64,000 nt of DNA from Caballeronia sp. LZ062 (GCF_031450785.1 NZ_JARTWB010000002.1:806001-870000), one strand, 5' to 3'. Shown: positions 1-9,595, counted from the first letter of the stretch. A program made the numbers and translations. Notes: generated by a model not told the origin, from the sequence alone.

Positions 1-1
1 T

Positions 2-802
2 CTGGCTGCCGCGCTCAATTACACGATCGGCGCGGCGTTTGGATGGCGCGCGATGTTTCTCGTCGGCCTGTTTCCGGTCGTCGTGTCGATTCTGGTGCTG
101 ATGCGCGTGAAGGAGACCGACAAGTGGGAGCGAGCCGAAGCGACGGCGGCGCCCGCGGTGAAGCATCAAAGTCCGCTGCGCGCGATCTTCTCGGCGCAGT
201 ATCGCAAGCGCACCATCGTCGCGGCCGTGCTGCTCACCGTGGCGATCATCGGGCTGTGGGCGGGCGCGGTCTACGAGCCGTCGGCGGTCATCCAGCTTGC
301 GACGAAGGCCGGCATGACGAAGCCTGAAGCCGCGCGCATGGCGTCGATCGCAACGGGGTTGTTGTCCATCGGCACGATCATCGGCTGTCTCGCGCTGCCG
401 CCGATGGCCGAGCGCATCGGCCGCCGCAAGACGCTCGCGGTGTACTTCGTCGGCATGGCGGTGTCGATTGCGCTGTCGTTCGGCTGGGCGTTCTATCTGA
501 AGAACGGGCTCGTGCCGTTCATCGCGCTCTTGTTCGTGCTCGGCTTTTTCGGCGGCAATTTCGCGCTCTTCAGCCTCTGGCTGCCGGAGCAGTTCGAGAC
601 CCGCGTGCGCGCGACGGCATTTGCGTTCTGCACGTCGATCGGGCGTTTTTTCGGCGCGATCGTGAACTTCGGCATCGGCGCGATGGTGCTCAACATGAAG
701 ACACTCGGAGTGCCCATTGCGCTTACCGGAATTGCGTTCCTGATCGGCCTCGCGGTCATTCCGTTCGCGCCTGAAACGAAAGGCCACGAGTTGCCGAACT
801 GA
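2..802 (+). CDS. MFS transporter, C-terminal part (5' end outside window)
   Basis: The reading frame is open from base 2, so the gene starts upstream of the window; about 266 residues are visible. The visible part is very hydrophobic with six to seven predicted membrane helices, a GWRAMF segment followed by a helix near its start, a basic loop (ERIGRRKT) typical of the cytoplasmic loops of the major facilitator superfamily, and a tail of the form APETKGHELPN that is common in the sugar/metabolite:H+ symporter branch. It should be an inner-membrane proton-coupled carrier; the substrate cannot be read from this half. An intrinsic terminator follows 25 bases after the stop. Confidence 0.85.
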   Translation: MAAALNYTIGAAFGWRAMFLVGLFPVVVSILVLMRVKETDKWERAEATAAPAVKHQSPLRAIFSAQYRKRTIVAAVLLTVAIIGLWAGAVYEPSAVIQLATKAGMTKPEAARMASIATGLLSIGTIIGCLALPPMAERIGRRKTLAVYFVGMAVSIALSFGWAFYLKNGLVPFIALLFVLGFFGGNFALFSLWLPEQFETRVRATAFAFCTSIGRFFGAIVNFGIGAMVLNMKTLGVPIALTGIAFLIGLAVIPFAPETKGHELPN

Positions 803-826
803 CGCGCGCCACATGCGGTACTATCG

Positions 827-855
827 CGGCGGCCCTCACGGGCCGCCGTTTTTTT
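827..855 (+). terminator. Intrinsic terminator after the MFS gene
   Basis: A 9-bp perfect GC stem (827-835 with 840-848), a TCAC loop, then seven T residues. Confidence 0.9.
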
Positions 856-880
856 ATAGTCGGCAGCGCACGCGATAAGC

Positions 881-943
881 CTTACGCTGACGTAAGCGTA
901 GAGACGTGCTGCGCGCCGCGACCGGACAGTAACGCGACGTTAC
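881..943. promoter_or_regulatory. Two TTACG/CGTAA palindromes upstream of the first exported-protein gene
   Basis: 881-896 reads CTTACG-CTGA-CGTAAG and 929-943 reads GTAACG-CGA-CGTTAC, both near-perfect dyads. The second is centred about 50 bases before the start expected from a TATAGT -10 element at 976-981 (no good -35 is visible). A related GTAACG-AAA-CGTAAG lies before the paralogous second gene at 1472-1486, so the elements are probably binding sites of a common regulator. Which regulator is unknown. Confidence 0.45.
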
Positions 944-1022
944 GATCTCGAACAACTGTCCGGCAAATCGTTCGTTATAGTCGATTCAACACAACAAACA
1001 ACCCATCGAGGTGGGGCTTCAC

Positions 1023-1385
1023 ATGAACAAGGTTTCGAAGGCTTCCGTGGCATACGCGCTGGTGCTCGGCGGCTTGACGTTGTCCGGCGCGGCAATGGCC
1101 GGCGTGTCGGTGGGCGTGAACATCGGGATTCCCGCGCCCGTGTATGTTGCGCCTGCGCCGGTCTATGCGCCGCCGCCTCCGCCCGTGGTGTACGCGCCGC
1201 CGCCGCCGGTTTATGCGCAGCCGGCCGTCGTGATCGGCTGGCACGGCGATCGTTACTGGGACGGCCGTCGCTACTGGGATCGCGACGACTGGTATCGCTA
1301 TCACGGGCACGGCAACGGCTACGGCTACGGCTACGGTCACGGCGAGCACGGACACGAAGACCACGGGCGTCACGGCTGGCACTGA
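1023..1385 (+). CDS. Small exported proline-, tyrosine- and histidine-rich protein (paralogue 1)
   Basis: 120 residues. The ATG at 1023 is preferred over the upstream GTG at 1011 because it begins a clean Sec signal peptide (MNKVSKASVAYALVL..., predicted cleavage after AMA) and has GAGG seven to eleven bases upstream. The mature protein has a Val/Ala/Pro-rich stretch with repeated PVY-APPPP units, then GWHGDRYWDGRRYW, then a Gly/Tyr/His-rich tail. This resembles the PXPV or YXWGXW-repeat families common in Burkholderiaceae; their function is not established. The tail could bind metal, which is inference. It is a tandem paralogue of the gene at 1603 and the two share upstream palindromes. Confidence 0.8.
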   Translation: MNKVSKASVAYALVLGGLTLSGAAMAGVSVGVNIGIPAPVYVAPAPVYAPPPPPVVYAPPPPVYAQPAVVIGWHGDRYWDGRRYWDRDDWYRYHGHGNGYGYGYGHGEHGHEDHGRHGWH

Positions 1386-1418
1386 AGCGAAACCGCTCGG
1401 CATAGCCTGTACCGAGAA

Positions 1419-1446
1419 GCCACTCGCGTGTAGCGAGTGGCTTTTT
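1419..1446 (+). terminator. Intrinsic terminator after paralogue 1
   Basis: Nine-base-pair perfect stem GCCACTCGC/GCGAGTGGC with a five-base loop, followed by TTTTTGTTTT. It makes each paralogue its own transcription unit. Confidence 0.9.
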
Positions 1447-1471
1447 GTTTTGACGACCCCGGCGACTGCAT

Positions 1472-1486
1472 GTAACGAAACGTAAG
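1472..1486. promoter_or_regulatory. GTAACG-N3-CGTAAG palindrome upstream of paralogue 2
   Basis: Same half-sites as the elements at 881-896 and 929-943. It lies about 90 bases before the start expected from a TATATT -10 element at 1558-1563. Confidence 0.45.
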
Positions 1487-1602
1487 CTTTCCTCTGACCT
1501 AACGGCTCACGCGGCAGAAACTTACAAAGCAGAAACATGCCGGTGAAAGGTTTCCGTTATATTTTGTCGCACGCTAACAACGAGAATACGAGGATCAGCG
1601 CC

Positions 1603-1968
1603 ATGAAACCTACGAGGCATTTGCTCGCCGCCGCGCTCTGCGTCGCGGCATGGTCGGCAGGCAGCGCGGCGCATGCGGCGGATGTGCACATCGGCGTGAA
1701 TGTCGGGATTCCGGCGCCCGTGTACGTCGCGCCGACGCCGGTCTTTGCGCCGCCACCGCCGCCGGTTATCTATCAGCCCGCGCCGATGTACGCACCGCCC
1801 TTGGTGATCGGCTGGCACGGCAACCGGTATTGGGACGGACGACGCTATTGGAGCCGCAACGACTGGTACCGCCATCATGGCTATGGTCACGGCCCGCAGC
1901 CGGGGCGTGGCCATGGATATGAGCACGGACATGGGCACGGGAACGGTCACGGTCACGGCCACCATTGA
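1603..1968 (+). CDS. Small exported proline- and histidine-rich protein (paralogue 2)
   Basis: 121 residues from the ATG at 1603, chosen because AGGA lies eight bases upstream and a Sec signal peptide (MKPTRHLLAAALCVAAW..., cleavage after AHA) follows; an in-frame ATG at 1537 gives an implausible N-terminus. The mature part parallels paralogue 1: HIGVNVGIPAPVYVAP, a PPPPP run, then GWHGNRYWDGRRYW, and ends in an alternating Gly/His tail with many His residues. Periplasmic or cell-surface location is expected. Function is unknown; the His tail suggests metal or proton sensitivity but this is not shown. Confidence 0.8.
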   Translation: MKPTRHLLAAALCVAAWSAGSAAHAADVHIGVNVGIPAPVYVAPTPVFAPPPPPVIYQPAPMYAPPLVIGWHGNRYWDGRRYWSRNDWYRHHGYGHGPQPGRGHGYEHGHGHGNGHGHGHH

Positions 1969-1994
1969 CTTCGCGTAGCGGCCGCCAAAAGACG

Positions 1995-2026
1995 AAAGGG
2001 CCGTTCCACGAAGGAACAGCCCCTTT
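1995..2026. terminator. Bidirectional terminator between paralogue 2 and fabI
   Basis: An imperfect long stem, AAAGGG-C-GTTCC pairing with GGAAC-GCCC-TTT across a five-base ACGAA loop, flanked by short A/T runs on both strands. It sits between convergent genes. Confidence 0.6.
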
Positions 2027-2060
2027 ATTAACGCGAATCAGCGCGATGCCGCGAGAGCGC

Positions 2061-2852
2061 TCACTCGCCGATGCCCGCCATCCCGCCGACGACCGCGTGG
2101 AACCCGGCATCGACATGCACGATTTCCGCGCTCACGCCGCCCGCCAGATCCGACAGCAGGAACGCGGCGACGTTGCCGACTTGTTCGATCGTCACGTTGC
2201 GCTTGAGCGGCGCGTTGTCTTCCACGAAATCGAGAATCTTCCCGAAGCCCTTGATGCCGCTTGCCGCGAGCGTCTTGATGGGGCCGGCCGAAATGCCGTT
2301 CACGCGCACGCCCTTTTTCCCGAGCGATGCCGCGAGGTAACGCACGCTCGCTTCGAGCGATGCCTTCGCGAGACCCATCGTGTTGTAGTTCGGAATCGCC
2401 CGTTCCGCGCCGAGATAGCTGAGCGTGAGCAGCGACGCGCTGTCCGAGAGCATGGAATGCGCGGCCTTCGCGAGTGCCGGGAAGCTGTACGCCGAGATGT
2501 CGTGCGCGATGCGGAAGTTTTCGCGCGTCATGCCTTCGAGGAAATCACCGGCAATCGCTTCGCGCGGCGCGAAGCCGATCGAATGCACGAGACCGTCGAG
2601 CGTGCCCCAGCGTTCCTTGAGCGAGGAGAAGAGCGACTCGATGTCGGCGTCGCTGCTCACATCGCACGGGTAGACCATGTCGCTGCCGAATTCGGTCGCG
2701 AATTCGGTGATGCGGTCCTTGAAACGCTCGCCGACATACGTGAACGCCAGTTCCGCGCCCTCGCGCTTGCAGGCCTCCGCGATGCCGTAAGCGATCGAGC
2801 GGTTCGACAGCAAGCCGGTCAGCAGAATTCGTTTTCCAGCGAGAAAGCCCAT
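2061..2852 (-). CDS. fabI: Enoyl-[acyl-carrier-protein] reductase (NADH), FabI
   Basis: 263 residues. FabI reduces the trans-2-enoyl-ACP in the last step of each fatty-acid elongation cycle, in the cytoplasm, as a tetramer. The protein starts [13 protein letters not shown] like E. coli FabI, has the divergent nucleotide-binding loop, a VHSIGFAP segment, and the [13 protein letters not shown]...GLAK segment that carries the catalytic Tyr and Lys (Tyr156 and Lys163 in E. coli numbering). The start at 2852 was chosen over one 13 codons upstream because AAGGAG lies five bases before it and the family begins here. It faces paralogue 2 convergently. Confidence 0.97.
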   Translation of the reverse strand: MGFLAGKRILLTGLLSNRSIAYGIAEACKREGAELAFTYVGERFKDRITEFATEFGSDMVYPCDVSSDADIESLFSSLKERWGTLDGLVHSIGFAPREAIAGDFLEGMTRENFRIAHDISAYSFPALAKAAHSMLSDSASLLTLSYLGAERAIPNYNTMGLAKASLEASVRYLAASLGKKGVRVNGISAGPIKTLAASGIKGFGKILDFVEDNAPLKRNVTIEQVGNVAAFLLSDLAGGVSAEIVHVDAGFHAVVGGMAGIGE

Positions 2853-3105
2853 GAATGCTCCTTGAATGTCAATGTCACGCGAGGCTCGCAAGGCGTCTCG
2901 TTTGCGGGCTTCGCGTCGGGTGCGGCGCGCATCGGTTCGACGGGACGCGCGGGCATCGGAGAAGACGTCCGCTGTGCGCCAAACCGCATGGCGTTTTGAT
3001 TGGGTAGAATTCTCTCACATCGCTAGAGCCGTCCGGCCGCTTCGCTCGGGTCCTGCGTCTCGCATTGCGTGAGCGCCGGGCCACTACTCATCTCGCAAGG
3101 AGCCT

Positions 3106-4989
3106 ATGACCGGGCTGTCGACGTCTCGCTTGCCGTTCGCTTCATCGCCCGCGCGGGGCACGCGCCTCGCGCTCATGATCGCCGCATGCATCGCCTTCTC
3201 GCCGGGCAGCCCGGCGTTCGCCGCGCACGCTTACGCGCAGTACGGGGAGCCTAAGTATCCGCCGGACTTCAAGCACTTCGGTTACGTCAATCCCGACGCG
3301 CCGCGCGACGGCACACTGGTGCTCGCGAATCCGAGCCGCCTCACGAGCTTCGACAAGTTCAATCCGTTCACGCTGCGTGGCAATCCCGCGCCGGGCCTCG
3401 GGCTCATGTTCGAAAGCCTGACGACAGGAAGCTCAGACGAAGTGGCGAGCGCCTATTGCCTGCTCGCGGACAATATCGACGTCGCGCCGGACGGATTGTC
3501 GACGACCTTCCACATCAATCCGAAAGCGCGCTTCAATAACGGCGATGCGGTTACGGCCGAGGACGTCAAGTTCTCCTTCGAGACGCTGAAGAGTCCGAAG
3601 GCCGCGCCGCAATTTTCGGTGTACTTCGGGCAGATTGCGCGCGCGGTCGTCGTCGACCGGCTGACGATCCGCTTCGAATACAAAGTGGCGACGCGTGAAA
3701 TGCCGCTGCTCGCGGGCGGCATTCCAGTGTTTTCGCGCAAATGGGGATTGAGGCCCGACGGCACGCGCATTCCGTTCGATCAACTGGCGTTCGAAAAGCC
3801 GATTGCGAGCGGCGACTATGTGATCGACTCGTTCGACAACGGCCGCACGATCACCTACAAGCGCGATCCGCACTACTGGGGCGCGGGGTTGCCGGTGCGC
3901 GTCGGCACGCACAACTTCGCGCGCATCGACTACAAGCTGTATTCGGACGCCACCGCGCGCCTCGAAGCGTTCAAGGCCGGCGAGTACGACGTGCTCGTGG
4001 AAAACGTCGCGCGAAGCTGGGTGCGGCGCGATATCGGCAAGCGCTTCGACAGCGGCGAGCTCATCAAGCGCGAGTTTCCGCATCACAACGGCACGGGCAT
4101 GCAGGGCTTCTTCATGAACTTGCGCCGGCCGCTTTTCAAGGACGTGCGCGTGCGGCAGGCGCTCGATCTCGCGCTCGACTTCGAATGGCTCAATCGGCAA
4201 CTGTTCTTCAACCAGTACAAGCGCACGGACAGCTTCTTCGTCAATACGGACTTGCAGGCCAAAGGCATGCCGAGCGAAGGCGAGCTCGCGATTCTCGATC
4301 CACTGCGCAACAAGCTCGATCCCGCGGTCTTCGGCGAGATGCCGAAGCAGCCCGACACCGATCCGCCCGGCTCGTTGCGCGCGAATCTCATCAAGGCGCG
4401 CGAGTTGCTGGCGCAAGCCGGCTGGACCTATCGCGACGGCGCGCTGCGCAACGCGAAGGGCCAGCCGTTCGTGTTCGAGATACTCGACGACACGGGCGGC
4501 GGGGCGTCGATGGAGCCGGTCGCGGCCGCGTTCGGGCGCAATCTGCAGAAGCTCGGCATTACGATGAACTTTCGCACCGTCGATTACGCACTGATCCAAA
4601 AGCGCCTCGACGCGTTCGACTTCGACATGACGAGCGTGCGTCTGCCCGACGTGCAGGTGCCGGGCACCGAGCAGCTATCGCGCTTCGGCAGCAAGTATGC
4701 GGACGAGCAGGGCTCGGACAACCTGGCGGGCGTGAAGTCGCCGGCCATCGACGCGATCTTGCGAAAGGTCGTGTCCGCGCAGACGCGCGATCAGCTCGTC
4801 GATGCCACGCACGCGCTCGACCGCGTGCTGATGAACGGCTACTACGTGATTCCGCACTGGTATTCGGCGACGCATCGGGTCGCGTATCGCAACACGCTCG
4901 GCTATCCGTCGACGCTGCCGCTTTATTACGTCGCGGACGAGTGGGTGCTGTCGACCTGGTGGCACAAGCCCACGGCGGCATCTAAATAG
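3106..4989 (+). CDS. yejA: Extracellular solute-binding protein of a peptide ABC importer, YejA-like
   Basis: 627 residues, family 5 (oligopeptide/dipeptide/nickel) binding protein. A long N-terminal signal peptide ends near residue 40 (AFAAHAYA), followed by YGEPKYPPDFKHFGYVNPDAP, the characteristic opening of YejA proteins. It would capture peptides in the periplasm and deliver them to YejBE. AAGGAG sits three bases before the ATG. The next gene, yejB, starts ten bases after its stop, so the four genes form an operon. In enterobacteria the Yej importer takes up microcin C and short peptides; the substrate here is not known. Confidence 0.92.
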   Translation: MTGLSTSRLPFASSPARGTRLALMIAACIAFSPGSPAFAAHAYAQYGEPKYPPDFKHFGYVNPDAPRDGTLVLANPSRLTSFDKFNPFTLRGNPAPGLGLMFESLTTGSSDEVASAYCLLADNIDVAPDGLSTTFHINPKARFNNGDAVTAEDVKFSFETLKSPKAAPQFSVYFGQIARAVVVDRLTIRFEYKVATREMPLLAGGIPVFSRKWGLRPDGTRIPFDQLAFEKPIASGDYVIDSFDNGRTITYKRDPHYWGAGLPVRVGTHNFARIDYKLYSDATARLEAFKAGEYDVLVENVARSWVRRDIGKRFDSGELIKREFPHHNGTGMQGFFMNLRRPLFKDVRVRQALDLALDFEWLNRQLFFNQYKRTDSFFVNTDLQAKGMPSEGELAILDPLRNKLDPAVFGEMPKQPDTDPPGSLRANLIKARELLAQAGWTYRDGALRNAKGQPFVFEILDDTGGGASMEPVAAAFGRNLQKLGITMNFRTVDYALIQKRLDAFDFDMTSVRLPDVQVPGTEQLSRFGSKYADEQGSDNLAGVKSPAIDAILRKVVSAQTRDQLVDATHALDRVLMNGYYVIPHWYSATHRVAYRNTLGYPSTLPLYYVADEWVLSTWWHKPTAASK

Positions 4990-4999
4990 GGACGACGCC

Positions 5000-6040
5000 A
5001 TGTGGAGCTACATCCTCAAACGCATTCTGTTAATGATCCCGACGCTGATCGGCGTGCTCACGCTGACCTTCGTCGTGATCCAGTTCGTGCCGGGCGGCCC
5101 GGTCGAGCAGGCGGTGCACGACCTGCGGCGCGGCAACGCCGAGGGCGGCGCGGCGTTCGGCATGCGTGCGCACACGGGCGTCGATGCGCAGCAGATTGCG
5201 CAACTGAAAGCGCTCTACGGCTTCGACAAGCCGCCGCTCCAGCGTTATCTCCTGATGCTCGGCAAGTTCGCGCGCTTCGATCTCGGCGAGAGCTACTTCC
5301 GGCATCAGAGCGTGTGGTCGCTCATCGTGTCCAAGCTGCCGGTGTCCATCAGCATCGGCTTGTGGACGTTCTTCATCACCTATTTGATATCGGTGCCGCT
5401 CGGTATCGCGAAGGCCGTGAGAAACGGCTCGAAGTTCGATGTTGCGACGAGTCTCATCGTGTTGATCGGCTTCGCGATTCCCGGCTTCGTGCTGGGCGTG
5501 CTGCTGCTCGTGCTGTTCGGCGGCGGAACGTTCTGGCAACTGTTCCCGCTGCGCAATCTGACTTCGGACAACTGGGCGACGCTCTCGCTCGGCGGCAAGA
5601 TTCTCGATTATCTGTGGCACATCACGTTGCCGGTGGTCGCGTCGGTGGTCGGCAGTTTCGCCGTCGTCACGATGCTCACGAAGAACGCCTTTCTCGACGA
5701 AATCCGCAAGCAGTACGTGCTCACCGCGCGCGCCAAGGGCCTGAGCGAGCGGCGCGTGCTGTGGAAGCACGTGTTCCGCAATGCGCTTTTGCCGCTCATC
5801 GTCGGCTTTCCGGCGGCGTTCATCGGCGCGTTCTTCACGGGCAGCCTGCTGATCGAGACGCTCTTTTCGCTCGACGGCCTCGGGCTGCTTTCCTACGAAT
5901 CGGTCGTGCGGCGCGATTATCCCGTCGTGCTCGGCACGCTCTATCTCTTCACGCTGATCGGCCTCGCGACGAAGCTCGTCTCGGACCTGTGCTACGTATG
6001 GGTTGATCCGCGCATTCAATTCGAGCAACTGGAGCGCTGA
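5000..6040 (+). CDS. yejB: Peptide ABC importer permease YejB
   Basis: 346 residues, an inner-membrane BPD_transp_1 (DppB-type) permease. It begins MWSYILKRILLMIPTLIGV with the usual first helix and the FVPGGPVEQ motif after it, has about six membrane helices, and carries the EAA-type coupling loop (TARAKGLSERRVLWKHVFRN) that docks on the ATPase. It pairs with YejE to form the membrane channel. Its stop at 6038-6040 is followed at once by the yejE start. Confidence 0.95.
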   Translation: MWSYILKRILLMIPTLIGVLTLTFVVIQFVPGGPVEQAVHDLRRGNAEGGAAFGMRAHTGVDAQQIAQLKALYGFDKPPLQRYLLMLGKFARFDLGESYFRHQSVWSLIVSKLPVSISIGLWTFFITYLISVPLGIAKAVRNGSKFDVATSLIVLIGFAIPGFVLGVLLLVLFGGGTFWQLFPLRNLTSDNWATLSLGGKILDYLWHITLPVVASVVGSFAVVTMLTKNAFLDEIRKQYVLTARAKGLSERRVLWKHVFRNALLPLIVGFPAAFIGAFFTGSLLIETLFSLDGLGLLSYESVVRRDYPVVLGTLYLFTLIGLATKLVSDLCYVWVDPRIQFEQLER

Positions 6041-6041
6041 C

Positions 6042-7154
6042 TTGAACCGAGCCGCATCGTCGCGCCGCGCCGCGACCGCAACAGACGGCCAGCCGCTGCG
6101 CCCCGAAGTCTCGATGACGCCCGCGCGGCGCGTGTGGCAGCGTTTCAGGCGCAACCGGCTGGGCTACTGGAGCCTCGTCGTGTTCGTCGCTGCGTTCGTC
6201 ATCAGCCTCGCGGGGCCGCTGTGGTCCAACGACAAGCCGCTCGTCGTGCGCTATCAGGGGCAGTTCTACTTTCCGCTCGTCAAGACCTACGCGGAGACGA
6301 CCTTCGGCGGAGACTTCCCGACGCCCGCGGATTATCTCGATCCTTTCGTGCGCGACCGCTTCAACGCGCCGGGCAACTTCGCGATCTATCCGCCGAATCA
6401 CTATTACTACGACACGCTCAACTACTTCTCCAAGGGCTCGAACCCGGCGCCGCCGTCGCGCGAAAACTGGCTCGGCACGGACGACCGCGGCCGCGACGTG
6501 TTCGCGCGGCTCATCTACGGCTTTCGCGTGTCGGTGCTGTTCGCGCTCGTGCTGACGGCCATCGGCACCGTGCTCGGCGTGGTCGCGGGCGCGGTGCAGG
6601 GCTATTTCGGCGGACGCATCGATATCACCGGGCAGCGGCTGATCGAAATCTGGAGCGCGCTGCCGGAGCTTTATCTGCTCATCATCTTCGCGTCCATCTT
6701 CGAGCCGAGTCTGATCCTGCTCATCGTGCTGCTGTCGCTTTTCGGCTGGATCGGCTTGTCGGATTACGTGCGCGCCGAATTTCTGCGCAATCGCACGCAG
6801 GACTACGTGCGCGCCGCCCGCGCGATGGGCTTGTCCAACTGGCAGATCATCTGGCGGCATGTGCTGCCCAATAGCCTGACGCCCGTCATCACATTCCTGC
6901 CGTTTCGCATGAGCGGGGCGATTCTCGCGCTCACGAGCCTCGATTTTCTCGGTCTGGGCGTGCCGTCGCCGACGCCGTCGCTCGGTGAACTGCTCGCGCA
7001 AGGCAAGGCCAATCTCGACGCGTGGTGGATTTCGGTTTCCACCTTCGGCGTGCTGGTCGCGACGCTGCTCCTGCTCACGTTCATGGGCGATGCGCTGCGC
7101 AACGCGCTCGACACGCGCATTTCGGATGCGGTGAAAGCCGGAGGCGGTCAATGA
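6042..7154 (+). CDS. yejE: Peptide ABC importer permease YejE
   Basis: 370 residues from a TTG at 6042, chosen because GGAG (6031-6034) is seven bases upstream and the codon falls directly after the yejB stop; an internal ATG at 6114 is the alternative. DppC-type permease: an N-terminal helix (LGYWSLVVFVAAF), the periplasmic NDKPLVVRYQGQFYFP segment seen in YejE, LGTDDRGRDVFARLIYG before the permease core, and the EAA loop (RAARAMGLSNWQIIWRHVL). The stop overlaps the yejF start in ATGA. Confidence 0.9.
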   Translation: MNRAASSRRAATATDGQPLRPEVSMTPARRVWQRFRRNRLGYWSLVVFVAAFVISLAGPLWSNDKPLVVRYQGQFYFPLVKTYAETTFGGDFPTPADYLDPFVRDRFNAPGNFAIYPPNHYYYDTLNYFSKGSNPAPPSRENWLGTDDRGRDVFARLIYGFRVSVLFALVLTAIGTVLGVVAGAVQGYFGGRIDITGQRLIEIWSALPELYLLIIFASIFEPSLILLIVLLSLFGWIGLSDYVRAEFLRNRTQDYVRAARAMGLSNWQIIWRHVLPNSLTPVITFLPFRMSGAILALTSLDFLGLGVPSPTPSLGELLAQGKANLDAWWISVSTFGVLVATLLLLTFMGDALRNALDTRISDAVKAGGGQ

Positions 7155-8749
7155 GCGCGCCGCTCTTGTCGATCGACAATCTGCGCGTGCGCTTCGGCGA
7201 CACGCTCGCCGTTGACGGCGTGAGTCTCGACGTCCGCGCGGGCGAGCGCGTGGCGCTCGTCGGCGAGTCCGGCTCGGGCAAGAGCGTGACGGCGCTGGCG
7301 GTGCTGCGTCTCGTGCGCGATGCCGAAATGACCGGCGCGATTCGCTTCGGCGGCGAGGATCTGCTCGCGAAAAGCGAACGCGAGATGCGCGGCCTGCGCG
7401 GCTCGGACATCGCAATGATCTTTCAGGAGCCGATGACCGCGCTCAATCCGCTGTACACGGTCGGCGACCAGATCGGCGAGACCATTCAGCTTCACGACGG
7501 CGCAAGTCCGCGCGAGGCCCGCGAGCGCGCCATCGCGCTTCTGGCGCGCACGGGCATCACGGAGCCGGAGAGGCGTGTCGACAGTTATCCGCATCAGCTT
7601 TCGGGCGGTCAGCGCCAACGCGTGATGATCGCGATGGCGCTCGCGTGCCGCCCGCGTCTCTTGCTCGCCGACGAGCCGACGACCGCGCTCGACGTGACCA
7701 TTCGCGCGCAGATCGTCGAACTGCTGCTGGAACTGCAGCGCGACGAGGCGGAGAAGCGCGGCATGGCCGTGCTGCTCATCACGCACGATCTGAACCTCGT
7801 GCGGCGTTTTGCCCAGCGCGTCGCGGTGATGGAGAAGGGTGTGCTGGTCGAAAGCGGCACGGTGGACGAAATTTTCGGGTCGCCGCAGCATCCGTACACG
7901 CAGCGCCTGCTGAACAGCCGCCCCGAACGGCGCGTGCTGCCGGTGCTGCCGATCGCGCCCGTGCTGCTGGACGCCAAAGACGTGCGCGTGGACTATCCGA
8001 CGCGGCTGCCGGGCTTTCAGGGATGGTTCCGGCGCGGCCGCTTCAAGGCGGTGGACGACGTGACGCTCTCCGTGCGGCAGGGCGAAACGCTCGGGATCGT
8101 CGGGGAATCCGGCTCTGGGAAATCGACGCTCGCGATGGCGCTGCTCGGCTTGCAGCGCATCTCGCATGGAAGCGTGCAGTTTCAGGGCAGGGCGCTCGGC
8201 GATTTTCGCGGACGCGAAAAGACCGTGCTGCGCTCGAATCTGCAAGTGGTGTTTCAGGACCCGTTCAGCTCGCTGTCGCCGCGGCAGACGGTTGAGCGCA
8301 TCGTGGGCGAAGGGCTCGCGCTGCATCGGCCGGAACTCGATTCCACCGCGCGCCGCGCGAAGGTCATTGCCGTGTTGCGCGAAGTCGGGTTGGATCGCAC
8401 GGCGCTCACGCGTTATCCGCACGAGTTTTCGGGCGGGCAGCGGCAACGCATCGCGATTGCCCGCGCGCTGGTGCTGGAACCCAGCATTCTCATTCTCGAC
8501 GAACCGACGAGCGCGCTCGATGTCTCAATCCAGACTCAAGTTTTGGCGCTGCTTGCCGACATTCAGAAGAAGCACAACTTGGGATATGTGTTTATTAGCC
8601 ACGACTTACAGGTGATCGGCGCGATGGCGCATCGCGTCGCAGTCATGCGAAATGGAAATGTCGTCGAGGCTGGTGAAGTAGAGAAGATTTTTGCGAATCC
8701 TTCCGACGAATACACACGAAAGCTACTGGCGGCAGCCCTGAATTCCTAA
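7151..8749 (+). CDS. yejF: Peptide ABC importer ATPase YejF (two nucleotide-binding domains)
   Basis: 532 residues with two fused ABC ATPase domains. Each has a Walker A GESGSGKS and an ABC signature (LSGGQRQR and FSGGQRQR), followed by Walker B (LLLADEPT and LILDEPT) and a switch His (LLITHD, FISHD). It powers import through YejBE. The start is fixed by the ATGA overlap with yejE; a longer upstream reading frame runs inside yejE and is rejected. The last 150 bases are noticeably poorer in GC than the rest. No hairpin terminator is seen after the gene. Confidence 0.95.
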   Translation: MSAPLLSIDNLRVRFGDTLAVDGVSLDVRAGERVALVGESGSGKSVTALAVLRLVRDAEMTGAIRFGGEDLLAKSEREMRGLRGSDIAMIFQEPMTALNPLYTVGDQIGETIQLHDGASPREARERAIALLARTGITEPERRVDSYPHQLSGGQRQRVMIAMALACRPRLLLADEPTTALDVTIRAQIVELLLELQRDEAEKRGMAVLLITHDLNLVRRFAQRVAVMEKGVLVESGTVDEIFGSPQHPYTQRLLNSRPERRVLPVLPIAPVLLDAKDVRVDYPTRLPGFQGWFRRGRFKAVDDVTLSVRQGETLGIVGESGSGKSTLAMALLGLQRISHGSVQFQGRALGDFRGREKTVLRSNLQVVFQDPFSSLSPRQTVERIVGEGLALHRPELDSTARRAKVIAVLREVGLDRTALTRYPHEFSGGQRQRIAIARALVLEPSILILDEPTSALDVSIQTQVLALLADIQKKHNLGYVFISHDLQVIGAMAHRVAVMRNGNVVEAGEVEKIFANPSDEYTRKLLAAALNS

Positions 8750-8805
8750 AATTCTTTCTTTTTCGTCAATTGCGTGTCCGTCTCAATTGTATTTTCCTAT
8801 TTCTT

Positions 8806-8834
8806 TTGACAGTTAAATACTTTGTGGCTAGTAT
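8806..8834 (+). promoter_or_regulatory. Sigma-70 promoter for the NlpC/P60 gene
   Basis: TTGACA (8806-8811), a 17-base spacer, then TAGTAT (8829-8834). It lies in an AT-rich intergenic stretch and leaves a 5' leader of about 55 bases before the ATG at 8897. Confidence 0.85.
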
Positions 8835-8896
8835 GCGTTCAAACTTTCACATATCTCACTGATTTTTCAGTCTTTAATTGTAAAACCTACCGACCG

Positions 8897-9568
8897 ATGC
8901 AACCACTCACGTTGACTCAGACATGTGCGCGCGCTGCCGCGGGCATGTTGCTCGGCCTTCTGATGACCACCACTTCCGGCGCTTTCGCCGACGAAGTCAG
9001 CAGTAACAGCCAAAATGCCGGCAACGGCATCACCACCGCTTCCAAAGCCACCGACAGCGCGGCCATCGCAGCCACGGCGGACACCGCCAGCGCACCGCGC
9101 GGCGCGAAGGCGTTCTTCTCCGGCGTAGCGAGCAAGGCGGGCGACGTCGTCGTCGGCGCGCTCAATATGATCGGCGTGCGCTATCGCTGGGGCGGCGACA
9201 CGCCGGACTCCGGTCTCGATTGCAGCGGCTTCGTGCGCTATGTCTTTCAGGACACGCTCGGCATGACGCTGCCGCGCCGCGCGGAAGAAATGAGCCGGGT
9301 CGGCGAGAAGGTTCGCGTGTCGGACCTGAAGCCGGGCGACCTCGTGTTCTTCAACACCATGCGCCGCTCGTTCTCGCACGTGGGTATCTATATCGGCGAC
9401 AACAAGTTCGTACACTCGCCGTCCACCGGCAGCACCATTCGCGTCGACGACATGGAAAACGGCTATTGGGAAAAGCGGTTCACGGGCGCGCGCCGCATCG
9501 AGAATGCGCAGTTCAACGATGGCACCGAATTGCGCCAGCGCGTGAGTGCGACCATCGGCGGTTACTGA
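8897..9568 (+). CDS. Exported NlpC/P60 cysteine peptidase (cell-wall hydrolase)
   Basis: 223 residues. A signal peptide (MQPLTLTQTCARAAAGMLL..., cleavage after AFA) is followed by a Ser/Thr/Ala-rich linker and then an NlpC/P60 domain over about residues 90-200. The catalytic triad is visible: Cys in LDCSGFVRY, His in SHVGIYIGD and a third His in KFVHSP. Such enzymes cleave D-Glu-meso-DAP bonds in peptidoglycan peptides in the periplasm. The upstream in-frame ATG at 8822 overlaps the promoter, so the start at 8897 is used. It stands alone with its own promoter and terminator. Confidence 0.9.
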   Translation: MQPLTLTQTCARAAAGMLLGLLMTTTSGAFADEVSSNSQNAGNGITTASKATDSAAIAATADTASAPRGAKAFFSGVASKAGDVVVGALNMIGVRYRWGGDTPDSGLDCSGFVRYVFQDTLGMTLPRRAEEMSRVGEKVRVSDLKPGDLVFFNTMRRSFSHVGIYIGDNKFVHSPSTGSTIRVDDMENGYWEKRFTGARRIENAQFNDGTELRQRVSATIGGY

Positions 9569-9595
9569 TCACGCACCGTTTCCCGCGGTCATCAC

